Shown here piece by piece: positions 43,798 through 51,591 of a stretch of DNA of 64,000 nt (positions within the stretch are counted from its first letter, which is position 1; every line of letters begins with the position of its first letter). Made by a program: the position numbers and the translations under genes. The DNA lies in NCBI GenBank assembly GCA_025463305.1, contig JAOBWK010000039.1:58164-122163 (forward strand), written 5' to 3'. The stretch is from Ilumatobacteraceae bacterium. GTDB lineage: Bacteria > Actinomycetota > Acidimicrobiia > Acidimicrobiales > Ilumatobacteraceae. The notes below the pieces were generated by a model, which saw only the letters and a list, made by a program, of their open reading frames with translations, was not told where the DNA came from and searched no databases.

Positions 43798-43822
43798 CTA
43801 CCCCTGCACTCGATTCTCAAGC
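43798..43822 (-). promoter_or_regulatory. SigB/SigF-type promoter for the GAF-GGDEF-EAL operon
   Basis: Minus strand GCTT (43822-43819), 15-base spacer, GGGTAG (43803-43798), ATG at 43792. The same layout as in the first 14 kb. Confidence 0.5.
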
Positions 43823-44199
43823 GCAGGGTCTGGACGCCAACTGAAATCTGTCTCTCGAAACCTTACCCGTGAGCAGCGTCTCTTCGGTGACGGAGTACAG
43901 GCGACCGAGAAGGTTTTGTCATGGCAGCTGCCAGCGTGCGCCGCGTGCTGCGAAAACGCCAGCGTTCGTTGGGCTCGGTCCATCAACTCTTGGTCAACAG
44001 GCGTGGCTCTCGCCGAGGGCGCGCGCAGCCTGATCGACGCGACGCTGCTGGCCAGCCCACACGCAGCCTCACGATTGGCCTGGAACACCAGCTATCGATG
44101 TCGTCGCACAGGATCAAGGTTGACTGCTTTCCGTCGATAGCTGTCGTGTAGCGCTGCGGGGACGCATCGCTCAGGACGCCAAGGAAACTGGTCGTCTTC

Positions 44200-44276
44200 C
44201 CAACGGTCAAACCTGCGCAAGCAGGCGCATGGTCACGGGCCTACACCACTCGCGTGGCAGGGCCGCCGGACCGATG
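44200..44276 (+). ncRNA. Possible cyclic-di-GMP-I (GEMM) riboswitch
   Basis: The segment contains GGTCAAACC, then a hairpin TGC-GCAA-GCA with a GNRA loop, then CACGGGCCTACACC, a hairpin CCAC-TCGC-GTGG, and GGCAGGGCCGCCGG. These line up in order with the GGGCAAACC, GAAA-capped P2, CGGCCUAAACC, P3 and GGUAGCGGGG elements of GEMM-I. The stretch that should read GACGCAAAGCC is only partly matched (GCGCATGGTC). It lies about 110 bases before a GGDEF gene. A covariance search is needed to settle this. Confidence 0.35.
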
Positions 44277-44298
44277 TCCGCCGACCTCGAGGAGAGCC

Positions 44299-44388
44299 AT
44301 GTTTGCCGCCGCATCGACACGTGCACACGAGTGCGCGCACCGACCAGTGGCGGCGATGCTCGTCGTGCGCAGGCGGCGTTCGCTGTGA
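44299..44388 (+). CDS. Possible 29-residue leader peptide
   Basis: ATG 44299 is preceded by GAGGAGAG and reads 29 codons (MFAAASTRAHECAHRP, then an Arg-rich end RRRRSL) to a TGA whose bases overlap the GTG proposed as start of the CHASE-GGDEF-EAL gene. A good ribosome site and the GTGA overlap suggest translational coupling. It could equally be chance in a GC-rich leader. Confidence 0.3.
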   Translation: MFAAASTRAHECAHRPVAAMLVVRRRRSL

Positions 44389-46787
44389 CGAACGCGTATC
44401 GATCGCGAAGCGAACCTCAACCTCGAGCTGCGGTCGGACGGCGTTGGGTCACGGCCGCAGCGATCGTCCTCGTCGTGGCCGGCGTGGCCTTGTCGTTCGG
44501 TTCGGCACGCACACAGGCCCAACACGACGAAGCGACCGCCCATCAGGCGTTCCAGCGGGTGTCCCTCGAGGTCGCCTCGTCTCTCCAGCTCGCCATCCAA
44601 CGTGAACAGGACCTGGTTGTCAATGCCGGCGGCTTCTTCCTCGCCCGACCCGACGCCGACAGTCACGAGTTCACGCAGTGGTCGACATCAGTGCAAGCGA
44701 TGCAGCGATACCCCGAACTGATCGGCTGGGCCGAAGTCGTCATCGTTCGCGCCGAAGACGTCGATCGGTTCGTCGCCGACCGACGTGCCGCCGGCGAGGT
44801 ACCCGCCGGCCCGTTCACGATCGTTCCGGCTGGCTCGCGCCCTTACTACTGCCTGCTCCGGGTCGGTCAGAACCGCGACCAAGCACCAGCAGCGCCAGTC
44901 GGGTTCGACTACTGCGCGGCGACCAGCTCGGCATCACCGCTGGCGACGTTCGATCCTGGCAAGAGCGGCTACAGCGTCGTCGACACCGGCTCGGGCCAGA
45001 CACTCGCCGTTCAAGCACCGTTCTACCGGGGAGGAGTCACCCCGCCGACGGTTGAAGGTCGCCGCGACGCGTTCGTCGGCTGGATGGGCATGGGCTTCGA
45101 CCCCGACGTGGTGCTCCGCGCTGCCGTCACGGACCGTTCAGTGCTCGCCGTGCGCTTCTCGTTCAACGACACGACATCCGACGTCTCGTTCCAAAACGCG
45201 CCGATTCCCGAACATGCACGGACGATCGTGACCGATCTGCACAACGGCTGGACCGTCGAGACGTTCGGGCCGAACCCTTCGACCGGCATTCTCGGCAACG
45301 CCAGCGCAGTGCGGCTCCTCGCGGCCGGAGCTCTTGCTGCTGTCGTCGTCGGCGTGCTGGTGTTCCTCCTCGGCACGGGCCGAGCGCGTGCGGTCCGACT
45401 CGTCGCCGAACGCACAGGGGAGCTCCGCCACCAGGCGTTGCACGACCCGTTGACCGGGCTACCCAACCGCGCGTTGATCACCGATCGGATCGAGCAGCTC
45501 CTCGTCCGCAACCGGCGCCAACGAACGAGCGGTGCAGCCATGTTCATCGACCTCGACGACTTCAAGAACGTCAACGACACTCTCGGACATCTCAGCGGTG
45601 ACCGGCTGCTCGTCGCCGTGGCCGCCCGGCTCACCAGTGCTGTGCGCGACGCAGACACGATCGGACGGATGGGGGGCGACGAGTTCGTCGTCCTCATCGA
45701 CGGGTCGCACAGCGGCATCGCCCCCGAACTCGTCGCCGAACGACTGATCGACCTGATGCGCGTCCCCTTCCAACTCGAAGGGACGACGACACCGCTGACG
45801 GTCAACACGAGCATCGGCATCGCCGTCGGCGACCGCTCGTCAGGCAGTGACCTCCTCCGCGACGCCGACATCGCGTTGTACGCCGCGAAGCGCTCCGGGA
45901 AGAACCACTACGAGACGTTTCAGCCGGAGATGTACACGACGAACACGCGCCGCTCAGAACTCGAAGCCGCACTCCGCGTCGCGGTCGCCGAGCTCGACTT
46001 CCGACTCGTCTACGAACCGATCTACGACCTCGAACACGCGCTGCTCGTCGGTGTCGAGGCGCGTCTGCGTTGGGAACACCCGACGCTTGGACCGATCGAT
46101 CCGTCCGAGTTCCTTCCGGTCCTCGAGCAGAGCGGACAGATCCTCGACGTCGGCCAATGGATCCTCGCGGAGGCATGTCGGCAGATGGCGATGTGGCATC
46201 GCAGCGGCGACCGGTTGGACCTTGCGGTCAGCCTGTCTGACTGTCAGCTGGGGCACGACGCCATCATCGATCACATCCGCGACGCTCTCGCATCCAGCGG
46301 CCTTGCCGCGTCATCGCTGATCGTCGGTGTGAAGGAGCAGTGGCTGATCGACCATTCGACATCATCGACGCGACGGCTCCATCAGATGCGCGAGCTCGGC
46401 GTCCGTCTGGCGATCGATGACTTCGGAACCGGCTATGCATCGATCGCCGCATTGGGTGAGCTCCCACTCGACTGCTTGAAGATCGACCGGCACTTCACGG
46501 ATGCGATCTCGACGTCATTGGAGTCTCGGGCCCTGATCGGTGCCCTCGTCGAGCTCGGTCGGCACCTCGGGCTGCGCACACTCGCCGAAGGCGTTCAAAC
46601 GCCATTGCAGATGAACCAGCTGCGCGACCAGAACGTCACCCGTGCCGAAGGTTTCCCTCTCCTCCGCCCGAACGATGCAATGACGTTACGTGTCACCGCC
46701 GCTGCGCGACCCTGTCGGCCGGAGGGTTCGCCGCCCACACCGGTCAGCGCATCGACACGATCCGTTGAGTCCACGAGAGGTCGGTGA
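44385..46787 (+). CDS. CHASE-GGDEF-EAL membrane protein with degenerate EAL domain
   Basis: An 800-residue protein from GTG 44385; the frame is open back to 44229, but those residues look like shadow coding. A membrane helix (WVTAAAIVLVVAGVALSF) precedes a CHASE sensor (VNAGGFFLARPD, YPELIGWAEVV, FDPGKSGYSVVDTGSG, YRGG), and a second helix follows (LLAAGALAAVVVGVLVFLLG). The GGDEF domain is intact (MGGDEFVVL). The EAL domain is not: EAL is EAR, the Asn of VNxS is Ser (SLSD), ExTE is KEQ, and EGVET is EGVQT. The likely result is a cyclase with an inactive or c-di-GMP-sensing EAL. Confidence 0.85.
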   Translation: MTNAYRSRSEPQPRAAVGRRWVTAAAIVLVVAGVALSFGSARTQAQHDEATAHQAFQRVSLEVASSLQLAIQREQDLVVNAGGFFLARPDADSHEFTQWSTSVQAMQRYPELIGWAEVVIVRAEDVDRFVADRRAAGEVPAGPFTIVPAGSRPYYCLLRVGQNRDQAPAAPVGFDYCAATSSASPLATFDPGKSGYSVVDTGSGQTLAVQAPFYRGGVTPPTVEGRRDAFVGWMGMGFDPDVVLRAAVTDRSVLAVRFSFNDTTSDVSFQNAPIPEHARTIVTDLHNGWTVETFGPNPSTGILGNASAVRLLAAGALAAVVVGVLVFLLGTGRARAVRLVAERTGELRHQALHDPLTGLPNRALITDRIEQLLVRNRRQRTSGAAMFIDLDDFKNVNDTLGHLSGDRLLVAVAARLTSAVRDADTIGRMGGDEFVVLIDGSHSGIAPELVAERLIDLMRVPFQLEGTTTPLTVNTSIGIAVGDRSSGSDLLRDADIALYAAKRSGKNHYETFQPEMYTTNTRRSELEAALRVAVAELDFRLVYEPIYDLEHALLVGVEARLRWEHPTLGPIDPSEFLPVLEQSGQILDVGQWILAEACRQMAMWHRSGDRLDLAVSLSDCQLGHDAIIDHIRDALASSGLAASSLIVGVKEQWLIDHSTSSTRRLHQMRELGVRLAIDDFGTGYASIAALGELPLDCLKIDRHFTDAISTSLESRALIGALVELGRHLGLRTLAEGVQTPLQMNQLRDQNVTRAEGFPLLRPNDAMTLRVTAAARPCRPEGSPPTPVSASTRSVESTRGR

Positions 46788-46945
46788 CGCGTTCGCCCGA
46801 TTTCAAGGGCCCGGTCGCGATCTTGCCGGTCTCTTGACTCGTCGACGTTCAAGGCGACCGCGGCGTGTGGCGATACCACTGAGCACCGGTTTGGTGCATC
46901 TTGCGCCTCGGGGATGGGGAGCAACCCGATTCGAGGGAGATCCTC

Positions 46946-49687
46946 GTGCGTTGTCGCTCGTGCGCCGTCGTTGTTGTTGTGTTCTCGCTCCTCTCATCGC
47001 TCGGGTTCGCAGCCCACGCGATGGCAGAGGGGCCGCCCGCCGGTTCGGCCGCCCTGCCGTTCGACATGCCCGCATCCGCGACGCTCCAGGGTTCGGCGAG
47101 GAAGGTGTTCGCGCACTACATGACCGCGTTCCCGTTGTCGATCGACAACCAACCGGCGGCCACCGACTACTACACGGAGGGGTACCTCGACCCAGCCGGC
47201 GAGTCGAGCAAGCACGCCAGCTCCGGCGGATTCATCCGAGAACGTCCACTCCCGATCGCGACCAGTGCGTCGGCCGCGTGGAGCCTGGCGAACATGGAGA
47301 CCGAAGTTGCGCGCGCCTCGGCGGCAGGCATCGATGGCTTCACCGTCGACATCTTGGGGCTCAGCGGATACATCTGGGACCGGGTAGGTCTGATGATGCA
47401 AGCAGCTCGCGCTGTTGATCCGAACTTCAAGATCCTGATCATGCCCGACGTCGCTTCAGGTGTGGCTGCGGATTCCAACGCGCTGGCGTCGGCGGTCAGC
47501 ACACTCGCTGCGAACCCCGCCGCGTACCGGCTCGCCGATGGGCGCCTCGTGATCTCGCCGTTCTACGCGGAAGGCAAGAGTGCCGACTGGTGGAAGCAGT
47601 GGATCGCAACGATGCAGACCAGCTACGGCATCGCCGTCGCGTTCGTCCCAACCTTCCTCGACTACGGCAACGCCGCTGCGTTCAGCTCGATCTCGTACGG
47701 GATGTCCACGTGGGGGAGTCGTAACCCGGGCTCCATCCAGGGTTCAGTCGCCGACGCCAACGACGCGCACGCTCGCGGCAAGATCTGGATGCAACCCGTC
47801 GCCTTGCAAGACGAGCGCCCGTATGCGGGAGTGTTCGACGAGGCGAACAACACGGAAACGCTGCGAGGGCTCTGGAACATCGCCATCGGACAGTCAGCCG
47901 AATGGGTGCAGCTCGTCACATGGAACGACTACTCCGAAGGCAGTGAGATCTCGCCGTCGACCCACATCGGTTGGTCCCCGCTCGACCTCATCGCGTACGA
48001 CATCACCCGGTACAAGATCGGGGTGGCGCCGACCATTGTGCGTGACGTGCTGTACGTCTCGCACCGGGTGCAACTTGCAGCGGCAAAGCCGAGTGGCCCC
48101 CAGACGATGCTGATGACGCTGCGGCCCGGAACCACCCCACCGCGAGACCTCGTCGAGGTCCAGGCATTCCTTCGCAACGCCGGCGTCGTCAGCGTGACAG
48201 TCGGCGGTTCGCACTACGCGTACAACGCTCCGGCTGGCCGCTCGATCGCCGACTTCCCGCTCGAGACCGGAACCGTGTCGGCGTCGATGGCGTATCCGGA
48301 CGGCACCGCGCTGCAGGTGGTCTCACCCTTCCCGGTCGTCGCCCATCCTGTCGTCCAGGACCTCAGCTACTACTTCGCCAGCTCAGGGCGTTCAGGGCAG
48401 ATCGTCACCGCCGGAGCGCCGGCGACGATCAACAGCCCACCGGCGGCTCTCGTCGTGCCCCCGTCGGCGAGTGGCGCGTCCGGCATCGTCCAGATCGCGC
48501 CGGTGCACTCGCCGAACAACGCTCCGGCCGCGGTCGCTCTCACACCGGTCCTCGACGCCAGCGCCCTGGCGTCACCAGGTGGGTTCACGTCTGTCGCGCC
48601 TGTGCGCGTCGTCGACACCCGCCAGGGTCTCGGCGGACAGCGACTCGCTCAAGGTGAGGTTCGCCGAGTCCAAGTCGGTGGCGCCGCCCAAGTGCCCAAC
48701 GGTGCGACAGCGGTCAGCGCGAACATCACGAGCGTCACCCCTGCCACCGCAGGGTTCGTCTCGGCGTATCGGTGCGGAGACCCGGTGCCAGCGATCTCCA
48801 CGGTCAACTTCTCCATCCAAGCCGACACGGCGAACGCGGCGATCGTCCCACTCGACGCGACCGGCGGGTTCTGCGTGCTCGCCAGCACCGGAGTCGACCT
48901 CGTCGTCGACATCAACGGTTACGTCGACGCTGCCAGTACCGGACGTCTCGTACCGACCGCACCACGACGCGTCATCGACACTCGAACGCCGGCGGACAGC
49001 AGCCAACGACTCGTCGCCGGCGAACCCACCGAGATCGACATGAGCAATGACAGCACCGGCGTGCCCGCCGATGCGACAGCGGTCGCGATCAACGTCACAG
49101 CGGTCGGCGCCGCCGCAGCAACGTTCGTCACGGTGTACCCGTGCGAGCAGAACGTTCCGGTCGTGTCGACCCTGAACGTCACCGACGCTGCACCCGAGTC
49201 CAACTCGGCGATCGTCTCGCTCAGCGGGACCGGCACGATCTGCTTCTACAGCCTGCGTGACGTCGACCTGGTCGTTGACCTCTCCGGGTACATGGTGGAC
49301 GGGCCTGGGTTGCGCTTCACACCGTTGTCGGCGACACGCCTCGTCGATACCCGAGACCCACAACCAGCACTGAACCTCGGCTCGGGCGGAGCACAGATGC
49401 CCGACGGTTCCACTTCGACGCTCCAGCTCGCCGGCACCCGCGGCATCCCAGCCAGCGCCGTCGTGGTCTCCTTGAACGTCACCACAACCGCGACGACCGG
49501 GGCCGGGTACGTGACGGTGTGGCCGTGCGCGACGAAACGACCGGTCGTCTCCTCGCTGAACGCGATGCAAGGATCATCGACCTCGGCAGCCGTCACCGGC
49601 GCGCTGTCAGCGAAAGGCACGCTGTGCCTGTTCGCCCAGCCGGCGACCCATGTGATCGTCGACATCAACGGGTTCTGGGCACCGTGA
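46946..49687 (+). CDS. Secreted GH71-like alpha-1,3-glucanase with three LDTR modules
   Basis: A 913-residue protein from GTG 46946, placed by GAGGGAG upstream. A signal peptide follows (CAVVVVVFSLLSSLGFAAHAMA). Residues about 45-400 match the glycoside hydrolase family 71 pattern: KVFAHYMTAFPLSID, ARASAAGIDGFTVDILGL, FKILIMPDVAS, LVISPFYAEGKSADWW, then VTWNDYSEGSEISPSTH. Family members cleave alpha-1,3-glucan (mutan), best known from fungi. A beta-domain (about 400-540) and three LDTR modules with Cys pairs follow. It may trim matrix glucan at the cell surface. Catalytic acids were not assigned individually. Confidence 0.82.
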   Translation: MRCRSCAVVVVVFSLLSSLGFAAHAMAEGPPAGSAALPFDMPASATLQGSARKVFAHYMTAFPLSIDNQPAATDYYTEGYLDPAGESSKHASSGGFIRERPLPIATSASAAWSLANMETEVARASAAGIDGFTVDILGLSGYIWDRVGLMMQAARAVDPNFKILIMPDVASGVAADSNALASAVSTLAANPAAYRLADGRLVISPFYAEGKSADWWKQWIATMQTSYGIAVAFVPTFLDYGNAAAFSSISYGMSTWGSRNPGSIQGSVADANDAHARGKIWMQPVALQDERPYAGVFDEANNTETLRGLWNIAIGQSAEWVQLVTWNDYSEGSEISPSTHIGWSPLDLIAYDITRYKIGVAPTIVRDVLYVSHRVQLAAAKPSGPQTMLMTLRPGTTPPRDLVEVQAFLRNAGVVSVTVGGSHYAYNAPAGRSIADFPLETGTVSASMAYPDGTALQVVSPFPVVAHPVVQDLSYYFASSGRSGQIVTAGAPATINSPPAALVVPPSASGASGIVQIAPVHSPNNAPAAVALTPVLDASALASPGGFTSVAPVRVVDTRQGLGGQRLAQGEVRRVQVGGAAQVPNGATAVSANITSVTPATAGFVSAYRCGDPVPAISTVNFSIQADTANAAIVPLDATGGFCVLASTGVDLVVDINGYVDAASTGRLVPTAPRRVIDTRTPADSSQRLVAGEPTEIDMSNDSTGVPADATAVAINVTAVGAAAATFVTVYPCEQNVPVVSTLNVTDAAPESNSAIVSLSGTGTICFYSLRDVDLVVDLSGYMVDGPGLRFTPLSATRLVDTRDPQPALNLGSGGAQMPDGSTSTLQLAGTRGIPASAVVVSLNVTTTATTGAGYVTVWPCATKRPVVSSLNAMQGSSTSAAVTGALSAKGTLCLFAQPATHVIVDINGFWAP

Positions 49688-50109
49688 GCGTGGCACGCAT
49701 CTCCTCCGACCCGTCGACGAAGGCGGCTCGTGACGTTCGACGAACAGGAACGTCTGTCATCTGGATCACCCTCGCACCCGACACGCGACTTCCCGTGTCC
49801 AATGGGGTCATGCTCGCGACGCTCGCCGCAATCTCACGGCGGGTCATTCCTGCCAGCTCCACCAGCATCGACCCGGACGTCGTGACAGTCACCCCGCACT
49901 GGCACCTGGACCAACAACGATTCGCCAACGAGTGCGAGCGTCTCGCCGACGCCCTCCGCTTCGATGCCGTCATCGACGGGCAGACGTTCCCTGTCTGCGG
50001 CCGTGTCATCGGACTGCACTCCGACTTCCAGCCGTGCTCGTTTCCGGCGGGCGCTCGACTCGGCTCGTTCGCGTCTGGTTGGCGGAGCGCGAGCTGCAGG
50101 ACGGCGTAG
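49684..50109 (+). CDS. Hypothetical protein, possibly frameshifted at its end
   Basis: The frame from GTG 49684 overlaps the GH71 stop by GTGA and gives 141 residues (TSVIWITLAPDTRLPVS, VVTVTPHWHLDQQRFANE, FDAVIDGQTFPVCGRVIGLH). Around 50070-50085 the protein-like signal moves to another frame, which ends WLAERELQDGVDRSNSVLMEFGF and stops at 50177, overlapping the next gene by ATGA. One base lost or gained would join them. No family is recognised. Confidence 0.4.
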   Translation: MSVARISSDPSTKAARDVRRTGTSVIWITLAPDTRLPVSNGVMLATLAAISRRVIPASSTSIDPDVVTVTPHWHLDQQRFANECERLADALRFDAVIDGQTFPVCGRVIGLHSDFQPCSFPAGARLGSFASGWRSASCRTA

Positions 50110-50139
50110 ACCGCTCCAACTCCGTCTTGATGGAATTCG

Positions 50140-50164
50140 GTTTCAAACGTAGAGCTCGGGGTAG
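50140..50164 (+). promoter_or_regulatory. SigB/SigF-type promoter for the 50174 gene
   Basis: A full match: GTTT (50140-50143), 15-base spacer, GGGTAG (50159-50164), ATG at 50174. Confidence 0.55.
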
Positions 50165-50173
50165 TCGTCACCC

Positions 50174-50521
50174 ATGAAGGAACCTCGGCATCACTGGGCC
50201 TCGGGACGACGGCACGGATTGTCGATGTTGTTCGCTCGGCAGGTCCCTCGAGCGGGCCAACCGAAGTGGTTCGACCTGCACATCGTCAACATCGGTGGGA
50301 TCGCGGCCAGAGCGGCCTCGTGGCGGGTCCGGCGACATGGGTCCGGTCCGCCGCACATCGAAACGATCGTCAAAGATCTTCCGAGCACCATTCAGCCGGG
50401 CGCCGACCTGACCGTCGCCGCTGTGGATCGCGACGATGCACCTCCGGAGAAGGTCGACGTCATCGTTCATTGGGTTCAACCCGGTGGGGTGGTCCAAGAG
50501 TCGGTCACGCCGATCGAATGA
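50174..50521 (+). CDS. Small hypothetical beta-rich protein
   Basis: A 115-residue protein. The N-terminus is basic, followed by alternating beta-like strands (WFDLHIVNIGGIAARAASWRV, GADLTVAAVDRDDAPPEKVDVIVHWV). It has no cysteine and no membrane segment. The strand pattern and length suggest a small barrel or Ig-like fold, but I cannot name a family. A perfect GGGTAG promoter lies nine bases before the ATG, which supports it being a real, separately transcribed gene. Confidence 0.55.
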   Translation: MKEPRHHWASGRRHGLSMLFARQVPRAGQPKWFDLHIVNIGGIAARAASWRVRRHGSGPPHIETIVKDLPSTIQPGADLTVAAVDRDDAPPEKVDVIVHWVQPGGVVQESVTPIE

Positions 50522-50607
50522 TGCTGGTCTCTCAGGCCAGGTCTCGTCCGTTGACGTTTGACCGGCGACCGGCGCGGGCACCAGGTCGTTGACCGATGGG
50601 GGTTCAC

Positions 50608-51474
50608 ATGTCGACAACCACGCACCCGACGCACAATCCGGTGGGCAAGCTCGCGGCCGACCATCCCGGGTTCGTCAAGGCGGGACGTGTCGGTTGGTTC
50701 GCGAAGGGGGTCGTGTATGTCATTGCCGGCGTGCTCGCGCTGCTGATCGCTGCCAAGGCCTCGGGGTGGTCGACCTCGACATCCGGTTCGCAGGAGGCCA
50801 GCCCGACCGGTGCGTTGAAGACCGTCGCGCACAGCACGGGCGGGCCGTTCCTGCTCATCCTGCTGGCTGTCGGCATGCTGCTCTACGCAGCATGGCGGTT
50901 GGTCAGCGCTGCACTTCCGGGTGACACCGACACCAAGGGCTGGGTCAAGCGCATCGGCTTCGTCGTGAGCGCTGTGATCTACACCTCGTTCGCGGTCACG
51001 GCGTTCGCGCTCGCCCGCAGCAAGCAGTCGTCCAGCCAGACCAACGGCAACTCCACCGTCTCGAAGACATCGGGCGGGATCATGCAACACACGGGCGGCC
51101 GAATCCTCATCGGCGTCGTCGGTGTCGCGGTGATCGGGGCCGGCATCTACCGCATCGCCAAGGCCGTCAAGCGCGATGTCAACGACGAGCTCGATCTCTC
51201 CGGGATGTCATCCGAGCGCCGGCGGGCCACCGAGTGGCTCGGCATCACGGGCGAGATCGGTCGAGGACTCGGCATCGGCCTGATCGGCTACTTCCTGCTG
51301 CGCGCGGCAATGACGTACGACGCCAACAAGGCCACCGGCCTCGATGGTGCGCTGCGGATGCTCGCGACGAGGACCGGCGGGGTGTTCGTTGTCGTCGTGA
51401 CCGGACTGGGCTTCGTCGCATACGGCCTGTTCTGCCTGACGACCTTCACCCATCGCCGTCTCGAAGCACCCTGA
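50608..51474 (+). CDS. DUF1206 membrane protein
   Basis: A 288-residue membrane protein made of three similar repeats of two helices each, the DUF1206 layout: KAGRVGWFAKGVVYVIAGVLALLIA with GPFLLILLAVGMLLYAAWRLV; KRIGFVVSAVIYTSFAVTAFAL with GGRILIGVVGVAVIGAGIYRI; and EIGRGLGIGLIGYFLLRAAM with GGVFVVVVTGLGFVAYGLFCL. The function is unknown. ATG 50608 is preceded by GGGGG; an ATG at 50596 is also in frame. It stands alone between unrelated genes. Confidence 0.87.
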   Translation: MSTTTHPTHNPVGKLAADHPGFVKAGRVGWFAKGVVYVIAGVLALLIAAKASGWSTSTSGSQEASPTGALKTVAHSTGGPFLLILLAVGMLLYAAWRLVSAALPGDTDTKGWVKRIGFVVSAVIYTSFAVTAFALARSKQSSSQTNGNSTVSKTSGGIMQHTGGRILIGVVGVAVIGAGIYRIAKAVKRDVNDELDLSGMSSERRRATEWLGITGEIGRGLGIGLIGYFLLRAAMTYDANKATGLDGALRMLATRTGGVFVVVVTGLGFVAYGLFCLTTFTHRRLEAP

Positions 51475-51591
51475 TCGACCGAAGCGACTTGATGGCATGG
51501 CCGCGAGGTGGATCGGCCGGCGACGTGAACTCGGACGGCTCTCCACGATGGCGGGCTTGCCGCCGATGCAGTGACCGTGTCGAACGACCGC

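Larger units (their letters stand above)
43793..44384. other. Divergent leader region, 590 bases without a convincing long gene
   Basis: This gap lies between divergent c-di-GMP genes. It holds the GGGTAG promoter at 43798-43822, an inverted repeat AAACCTT/AAGGTTT (about 43858 and 43912), a riboswitch-like segment (44200-44276) and a 29-codon ORF (44299-44388). The longer open frames here are Arg-rich and look like shadows. Confidence 0.5.

Noticed and set aside
43858..43918. Inverted repeat AAACCTT/AAGGTTT as a second riboswitch on the minus strand
   Set aside because: The order and spacing of GEMM-I elements could not be matched, and the GGGTAG promoter lies downstream of it, so it would not be transcribed from that promoter.
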